NCBI GenBank assembly: GCA_964409645.1
Contig: CAYPEK010000099.1
Span: forward strand, 1-16,260
Direction: 5' to 3'
Length of the DNA stretch: 16,260 bases
DNA from: CAYPEK01 sp964409645
Lineage (GTDB): Bacteria > UBP15 > UBA6099
The notes below the pieces were generated by a model. The model saw only the letters and a list, made by a program, of their open reading frames with translations, did not search any database and was not told where the DNA came from. This document shows, piece after piece, positions 14,601 through 16,260 of the stretch (its first letter is position 1; every line of letters starts with the position of its first letter). Both the position numbers and the translations under genes were made by a program.

Positions 14601-16260
14601 CCGCCGATGACGCTCACCTGTGAGGACCCGTCCGGGACGGACTGCGACTCGAACGACTACATGCGGCTTGCATGCACAGAAGCCGGTCTTTCCTCGACCT
14701 CGTGGATGCCGTTCGAAAAGAAGTGCAACGAGTCCGGTTATTCATGCACGTTCAACATAACAAGCAGCACCGGATGTTCCTCGGGAGACGGAACAAAAAC
14801 AATTTACGTCGAATACAAAAACAACCGGGGCAACATTCAGGCAACACACGCATCCGACAGCACTGTTTACGATACTGTCGCGCCCACCATCTCCGCTGTT
14901 ACGGTTACATCCGACAAGGAGGCCTACCTCTGCGGAACGTCGGACAGTTGCGTCACGCTCAACGCGACAACCGGCGGCACGGTTTATTTCAACAACCTCG
15001 GCGGCGAAGGAAACGGGCAGAAAATGACCGTCACCGTAACATGGACGGACAACAACGGTTCGGCCGCAATGGACCAGTTTGTCGGGCCGTTCGCATTCTC
15101 CGAATCGCCCACTTACGACGGAACAAACGTAGGCCCTGACACCAGCAGCACGGGCGGTTGGAATCAGACTTATACCATAAATTCAGGTGAAAGCGACGAA
15201 ACCGGTTTGTATTTCAAAGTCTATGATAAAGCCGGAAATTACAAATCGGTTCCCCTCACCTTCCTGCACGACAACACAGACCCGTCGATCACATATAACA
15301 GTCCCTCCGCGGGCGGCGTCACAAGCTGGTACAAAACAGACCCCGGATCGATTATCAACATCGACTTCGGCTGGAGCTCTGGCAGCCCGCTCGCCTACGG
15401 GCAATACAAGATCGGGACGGGCTCATGGACAAACATTTTCAATGCTTATCAATCCTCCAGCTACACCTCCAACTGGGGAATTACATGGTCGTCAGTCTCG
15501 GAAGGCGTCAACCAGATAAGCGTTCAAGTTGTGGACGGGTGCGGAAACACAATTTCCCATACATACGTTGAAAGCACAACAGGATTTATTTTCAGGAAAG
15601 ATACCACAGCGCCGACAATAACCGGCCTGACCATCACGTCAAACAACGAAACTTATTTCTATGGAACCGCGGACGGCGTCAACTGCACGAACTACTCCGC
15701 ATACCCGTCAGTAACATGCACCGTGTGGTTTAACAGCGTCTCCGGCGAAGGCGGCGGGCAAATCATGACCGGCACGCTCACTTGGTACGATGCCGCGTCT
15801 TACGACCGCCTGCAGGGCCCGACTATGTTCAGCCAGACTCCGGACCCCGATACAACCTCATCGCCATGGTCGCTCGCTTACACAATCACTTCCGGATGGT
15901 CCACGGATCAGACCGGGAAAGACTTCGCCGTGTACGACCAAGCAGGTAACGGACAATCAGTGAAGATTGACTATAAAGTGGACAATACAGACCCGACCGT
16001 CACGATCAACAGCCCGGCGGCAAGCTCGTGGCACACCACGGACATCACAACGAGCGTGACAAACGCCGATACCGGATCCGGCTTGCAAACCTGCTATTAC
16101 AGAGTGCTCAGCAACTCCGTGGTAATTCAAGCGTGGACCACCTACACATGCACGGGCAGCCCCCCTGATCTGACAAACAGCACTTCAGGCATGTGCAAGG
16201 ACGAGGGCGCCGACACCGACACCGCAGGCGTAGTCCAGCGTGTCGTCGTGGCGCGACGGG
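5697..16260 (+). CDS. Giant modular surface lipoprotein (Ig-like, DUF2341, IPT/TIG, lamin-tail), 3' truncated
   Basis: At least 3,521 residues in one frame with no stop to the window end. Residues 1-23 are a lipoprotein signal: MGKR, a hydrophobic core, and lipobox LTAC with Cys23 as the lipidated residue. Then, in order: N-terminal beta-rich domain (24-212); three Cys-containing repeats (213-521); two CRWS Ig-like units (522-718); A-B-A-B-A array (719-1280); super-module 1 with DUF2341 and glycine-rich core (1285-2038); two IPT/TIG domains (2043-2208); super-module 2 with a second DUF2341 (2211-2758); lamin-tail domain (2759-2941); a Cys-rich Ig-like unit; a second alternating array (from about 3059) ending in a fourth copy of the first repeat type. 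Composition is rich in Thr, Ser, Gly, Asn and Asp and poor in Lys, as for surface proteins. No enzyme motif is seen. Likely role: adhesion, cell-surface layer or matrix (inference). The gene may have its own promoter in the AT-rich DNA upstream. The exact start and the C-terminal anchor or partner are unknown. Confidence 0.93.
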   Translation, partial: MGKRPAWIAMLSIAFLLLILTACSTRTFADTATYDFSSCDSAAPGQNCWMYADDVDQFPFGYSSGNRNTHTEASSANYTAVSTSNDARYTTADPGNSDEIFLWLEMYINEDRTKVYQIDFTFEGHLNNSTTNFSTWVLADGAAWTSDADWLQLGADESITSNTDSTYTRSLTSDFTTYINSTTGLITWGVYEDASSQSMDIDYLLMTVYYDPTAPTTTINSPAAGSWVGGTSFTVDVTNSDTGGSGLGTCYYRVRSNGVYTLGWTSYTCSTDPDITVGSSANCRDQGTNICQVEFYAVDAVNNTGTTVTRQFSIDMTAPTTTINNPASGTWERTNFTVDVTNADTGGAGLGTCYYRILSNSVETLTWTSYTCSTDPTVTVGSSAYCLDEGSNMCQVEFYAEDAVSNIGTTVSRQFSVDISGPNVTINSPDASSSQNANFTLDVTNSDTYSSLGTCYYRVLSNSVQTLGWTTYTCTSDPTITVGSSANCRDQGTDICQVELYATDSLGNTGTTVSRQFTIDWTPPTQSGWYPSSGSTVGSAPTISLTLNEQGNCRWSLDGDESYANMSDDGDCTGDGTVTASCAVTGLSEGSVTIWIACADNAGNGNGTSDNAALTYTVDTLPPAQLTWDPTKGSIVCDTSQSVTATTDETAYCRWSNSDIDYNSMSNDCTGSGSTSHSCSATGLTQGTDYVYISCKDEVNNKDTSATNEDVNYTVDIVAPSGYSCSTPADSEIDVSMTPTLTAVAGSDVTTISYYFQIAKDSSFSTALQESGWLSGDNDWVPGTSLDSNTVYYWRVKAKDVCGYEGTYSTTYSFTTMQVTPNITFVSFSQATDGSGDVTVTYNVTDYTNDTSRFLIEYSYDETTWYQAYISSASVGTVSNTGVSGGTSTGQITAISTPQTNATFVWATKNASNQDGAYDSEDDTVYIRVTTYDAAQGETETSSAFPVDDKAPANYSCSTPTNGTSGVSINPTLTGAAGTDQNTITYYIEIAKDEAFTLAAQQSGWQAGLTWTPTTLDQGTKYFWHIKARDSFGNEGAYDTPTFEFTTTANEPDVNIDNVAQTSTGGEGYVTAQYDLADPNPGDSCGIYIEYSYDNTNWYKAYILDASIGTVNNSAARQISGLACGTGVSNATFRWATQNAGNGGGAFTGEDITTYLRITPNDGTYTGQIRNSAFFSVDNQAPTAYDLQYPTNGETGVDSDATLMAATATDISTVYYMFRLDKVPADWAAPDYQVSSWQSSNSWTVGTTLDYVTNYEYSVRAKDQYGNTGSYVTSWAFITENAPDNAAWPFTTDTDYTYDTDEISVTSGMAQLRADVDPAWFDTRWTYRKKITVDNTSSSNPLYDYQILVELNSSNFDFSKARSDGGDLRFFDDTGQGTALDYWIQNYDSSGQTARIWVKVPDIPASDEYEVYMYYGYSSATTADSIDDTFTAAQWTDGDTTWTKVNSSSNVTADEDVVLGEELKLDGEVQSLGGTIRKSRIRLVNNSTININDGEILRLYANEIYIEAGSQISGYKKGYAGGAGSIMCIDAGSSSASPWYGGQQIGNNGLFDTTGCTAVTCGGGGGVSFADGTDGRDGRGGGGGGYGGAGGNGENGWQGYNPDPPGCIGNYYVAPTSACTNTYGTSFGSQTDTSIYMGSGGGAGSASCYNNSNSEPMQFSTLAIGGSGGDGGGALLLDAGTITIENDSTVDEIKMDGGIAESGGSDPTRAAGGGAGGGGSGGTIIIRGQNVNITGKLTARGGMGGGFTNYGASGGGGGGGRIKIFAQNLISSGTLTVTGGAVGGNNSYSPNASAGSNGTTYTNTITYSYNSGISDSGYFTTDSISPIFLGKTFTSSHSLPSVATLSYEIRRASDDALLCSITAAQAASGYDISSCTEEDTPIYIYAYLSTTNFPGSAIIADITLDYYTRQTVSTPPSISVGAEQTHSYYSDNPTIRPITSKGIVFAELVSFSETLIEPDTDGEVYYQISNDGTSWYWWNGSNWAQATTYGQTNTAADINAHCVSFDNEIGGGTLYFKAYMHSDGTQKILLDSVDITYVAPPTPDITLLTPSSGVAGTQIVITGTDFGTSQGNSTVTFNGIDAGSATSWSDTSITINAPVGVSTGYVVVTSRNVQSPQEADSIFTVSAPTITSLTPSTAYWADTIVIAGSNFGSTQGSSYVTFYNGKTATCSSWTNTSITCTVPSGAQTGSVKVTTGGGTSAGVTFTLSSDNSTWPFETTSDYTWDSDANVSGGLAYLKSNNSPSWYYTDYGYRRAITIDNTGGSALTNFQVEISLDNTNFSFGNVQTDGKDIRFVDSDGTTPITNYWLESFSATSLTGTIWIKVPSISAATTKTIYMYYGYPGETSSLSSKTNTLIYPTTWTDGNATFAKVGSSSNISTSSGDAKLEYQTNAQSTTCDDTFNISCGADNDSDNTYDSCSNHGGTVTYEKVVQAAVDYTKAGIGDTVTATCTFKSYSGSEWYIYYYNGSSWSQVTAGSYTDASYHTESSSFTVSGNTGEQYVRCIIDRNGENDNCASSGTYYDNDDVRFYVHYKTSGEMTSDTISGFMGGITLSASQTDPDGTGTAQVITYKVLRATDNTALCTTTTVPYDISTCANANEDVKLYASLTTSSVTTTPVVADWTVTYYSRQTATPEPSALVSLSEESRTYYPSDPTVRPASGKGKTFVEVLSFSDILGPDNAGTVKYQISNNGSNWYYWNGSNWVTASSGYTTTNTSTEINANITQFDDDVGAGTFYFRAYLHSAGSQAVELDGVTINVAQITITEVHNDGTQTSEGDDFIQLYNPFSADYDISGYVIGNDKTKPSSGNEYEYTLPAGSTIPAHGYYLIAKNSAAFISRFSCDASSVHEWGAVFDLKSAGDEVYIKQSAASTTSLDLVVWGTYNGADLPEGSFNGASAAPVSGNGNSIKRITDGYEDGERDGGDADTSPENDENLGATFVVVSPPTPFCTPPTPGTLTISDNSGYTNDSTPPMTLTCEDPSGTDCDSNDYMRLACTEAGLSSTSWMPFEKKCNESGYSCTFNITSSTGCSSGDGTKTIYVEYKNNRGNIQATHASDSTVYDTVAPTISAVTVTSDKEAYLCGTSDSCVTLNATTGGTVYFNNLGGEGNGQKMTVTVTWTDNNGSAAMDQFVGPFAFSESPTYDGTNVGPDTSSTGGWNQTYTINSGESDETGLYFKVYDKAGNYKSVPLTFLHDNTDPSITYNSPSAGGVTSWYKTDPGSIINIDFGWSSGSPLAYGQYKIGTGSWTNIFNAYQSSSYTSNWGITWSSVSEGVNQISVQVVDGCGNTISHTYVESTTGFIFRKDTTAPTITGLTITSNNETYFYGTADGVNCTNYSAYPSVTCTVWFNSVSGEGGGQIMTGTLTWYDAASYDRLQGPTMFSQTPDPDTTSSPWSLAYTITSGWSTDQTGKDFAVYDQAGNGQSVKIDYKVDNTDPTVTINSPAASSWHTTDITTSVTNADTGSGLQTCYYRVLSNSVVIQAWTTYTCTGSPPDLTNSTSGMCKDEGADTDTAGVVQRVVVARR
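5766..6332 (+). other. N-terminal beta-rich domain of the giant lipoprotein
   Basis: Residues 24-212 precede the first repeat and match none of the later units. They carry two early Cys (SSCD, QNCW) and end in strand-like sequence DYLLMTVYYD, as at the edge of a beta-sandwich. It resembles the N-terminal jelly-roll-like domains placed before Ig arrays in surface proteins, but I do not recognise a named family. Confidence 0.5.
6333..7259 (+). repeat. Three tandem ~103-residue Cys-containing Ig-like repeats (R1-R3)
   Basis: Units are 6333-6644 (104 residues), 6645-6953 (103) and 6954-7259 (102). Each opens with a (TAP)xxTINxP motif, then VDVTNSDT, GTCYYRV, W(T)xYTC, TVGSSA, a Cys-containing turn, and (I/M)CQVE(F/L)YA, and closes with RQFSID or a close variant. 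Four Cys are conserved per unit, which would suit two internal disulfides. The fold is probably a bacterial Ig-like beta-sandwich. Confidence 0.9.
6522..7174 (+). repeat. 38-bp perfect direct repeat shared by R1 and R3 (6522-6559 and 7137-7174)
   Basis: The two copies are identical over 38 bp, 615 bp apart, and encode TVGSSANCRDQGT. The matching part of R2 (about 6831-6871) is clearly diverged (GSSAYCLDEGS). The nucleotide identity is much higher than in the surrounding parts of R1 and R3, which points to recent gene conversion or unequal exchange. Confidence 0.85.
7260..7850 (+). repeat. Pair of CRWS Ig-like units
   Basis: Unit 1 (7260-7553) and unit 2 (7554-7850) share CRWS, an SMSND/NMSDD-like segment, DCTGxG, an SC(A/S)xTGL step, then a (A/S)C(A/K)D motif and a closing YTVD. 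Four Cys are conserved in each. They look like Ig-like surface domains of about 98 residues. Confidence 0.8.
7851..9536 (+). repeat. Alternating A-B-A-B-A beta-domain array
   Basis: A units (7851-8147, 8547-8840, 9237-9536; about 100 residues) share a proline-rich opening STPxxxxxxVSxxPTL, a YYFQIAKD-type strand, SGW, TxLDxxTxYxWxxKAKD, and a closing FTT; they resemble fibronectin type III-like domains. B units (8148-8546, 8841-9236; about 130 residues) share EYSYDxTxWYxAYI, SxGTV, ATFxWAT(K/Q)NA, and a closing SAFxVD. The ordered alternation implies that A+B pairs were duplicated as a block. Confidence 0.85.
9669..9995 (+). other. DUF2341 domain, first copy
   Basis: Residues about 1325-1433. 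It has the family hallmarks: opening WTYRKKITVDN, then a DFSKARSDGGDLRFFD strand, LDYWIQNYD, ARIWVKVP and YMYYGYSSAT. DUF2341 is a beta-sandwich module common in bacterial and archaeal surface proteins; its ligand is unknown. Confidence 0.9.
10179..11039 (+). repeat. Glycine-rich core with GGC tracts and repeated beta-strand pairs
   Basis: Residues about 1495-1781. Runs of Gly (up to about seven) alternate with short hydrophobic strand pairs: EILRLYANEIYIEAGSQI, ALLLDAGTITIENDSTV, TIIIRGQNVNITGKLT and RIKIFAQNLISSGTLTV. The Gly runs are written mostly with GGC, giving near-pure (GGC)n DNA at about 10379-10396, 10434-10452, 10831-10861 and 10956-10976. It could form a beta-helix or polyglycine-II bundle, as in ALK/LTK-type glycine-rich domains. 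The fold is inferred, not seen. Confidence 0.75.
11823..12320 (+). repeat. Two IPT/TIG domains
   Basis: Copies at 11823-12074 and 12078-12320 (about 81-84 residues each) share TxLTPSxxxxxxxIVI(T/A)GxxFGxxQGxSxVTF, a (S/T)xWxxTSI(T) strand, and a (G)xxVVT/VKVT closing part. These are IPT/TIG Ig-like folds found in cell-surface proteins. They sit between the two super-modules. Confidence 0.9.
12327..13970 (+). repeat. Super-module copy 2 (without glycine-rich core)
   Basis: It mirrors copy 1: WPFETTSDYTWDSD, DUF2341, WTDGNATFAKVGSSSN, then a different Cys-rich ~175-residue insert in place of the glycine-rich core, YKVLRATDNTALC, TYYSRQT, SDPTVRP and YQISNNGSNWYYWNGSNW, closing at INVA. Flanks are conserved while the insert has been exchanged. 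Confidence 0.85.
12432..12782 (+). other. DUF2341 domain, second copy
   Basis: Residues about 2246-2362. It opens with YGYRRAITIDNTGG, followed by NFSFGNVQTDGKDIRFVDSD, TNYWLESF, GTIWIKVP and YMYYGYPGET. The motif order matches the first copy closely. Confidence 0.9.
13971..14519 (+). other. Lamin-tail domain (LTD)
   Basis: Residues about 2759-2941. It starts ITITEVHNDGTQ, then FIQLYNPFSADYDISGYVI, LPAGSTIPAHGYYLIA, LKSAGDEVYI, DLVVWGTY, and ends NSIKRITDGYEDG with the D-rich tail typical of bacterial LTDs. The fold is an Ig-like beta-sandwich often found in secreted bacterial proteins. Confidence 0.85.
14871..15986 (+). repeat. Second alternating Ig-like array (C1, D1, C2)
   Basis: C1 (14871-15266) and C2 (15600-15986) share DTxAPTIxxxTxTS, a GT(S/A)D segment, VYFNNLGGEGNGQ/VWFNSVSGEGGGQ, a TWTDN/TWYDA step, a GPF or GPT followed by (F)S(E/Q)(S/T)P, and xxYTI; they close with (V/A)YDxAGN and a VDNTDP-like end. 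D1 lies between them, from NTDPSITYNSPSAGG, and is related to the R-type opening. The pairing C then R/D repeats at the window end. Confidence 0.8.
15987..16260 (+). repeat. Fourth R-type repeat (R4), cut by the window end
   Basis: TDPTVTINSPAASSW, VTNADTGSGLQTCYYRVLSNS and WTTYTC match the R1-R3 plan starting at residue 3431, about 8.7 kb downstream of R3. The last Cys of the unit is replaced (GVVQRVVVAR where the others have CQVEFYA). Confidence 0.8.

Noticed and set aside
6213..15519. Many short frames on both strands between 6.2 and 15.5 kb
   Set aside because: All lie within the single long frame that starts at 5697, which alone carries coherent repeated domains throughout.

Overview
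The window holds the 3' part of a glycyl radical enzyme gene, a compact three-gene catabolic and transport group, and the 5' part of a very long gene for a modular surface lipoprotein. All genes read on the + strand. The organism looks like an anaerobic (glycyl radical enzymes are destroyed by oxygen) Gram-negative-type bacterium: it has a lipobox protein, an acyl-CoA dehydrogenase and canonical Shine-Dalgarno sites. Genes are fairly GC-rich but often use ATA for Ile and AGA for Arg, while the 5216-5552 intergenic stretch is clearly AT-rich. I cannot name the phylum. Uncultured lineages with giant Ig-like/DUF2341/lamin-tail proteins fit in style, but that is only an impression.

Region 1 (1-2404): a 5'-truncated PFL-like glycyl radical enzyme with both catalytic motifs. 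It ends in an intrinsic terminator whose loop is the stop codon. Region 2 (2458-5215): an acetoacetate-decarboxylase-like protein overlaps an acyl-CoA dehydrogenase by 4 bp (ATGA), followed 44 bp later by a TauE/SafE (TSUP) membrane exporter. The first two are probably translationally coupled and act on the same pathway. The dehydrogenase has Asp where the usual catalytic Glu of the family lies, so its substrate may be unusual. No activating enzyme, CoA ligase or ETF genes are in view, so the substrate cannot be named.

Region 3 (5216-5696): AT-rich intergenic DNA with a plausible sigma70-type promoter, a cluster of GCAA/TTGC half-sites, and three in-frame ATG codons, two with good ribosome-binding sites.

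Region 4 (5697-16260): one uninterrupted reading frame, at least 3,521 codons, leaving the window open. I translated it throughout and found no stop or frameshift. It begins with a lipoprotein signal peptide and continues as a string of extracellular beta-sandwich-type modules: an N-terminal domain, three ~103-residue Cys-containing repeats, two CRWS Ig-like units, an alternating A-B-A-B-A array, two copies of a large DUF2341-containing super-module (one carrying a glycine-rich core), two IPT/TIG domains between them, a lamin-tail domain, and a second alternating array in which the first repeat type reappears about 8.7 kb downstream. It is most likely a surface or matrix/adhesion protein; no enzymatic domain is visible. 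This gene is the most noteworthy part of the window.
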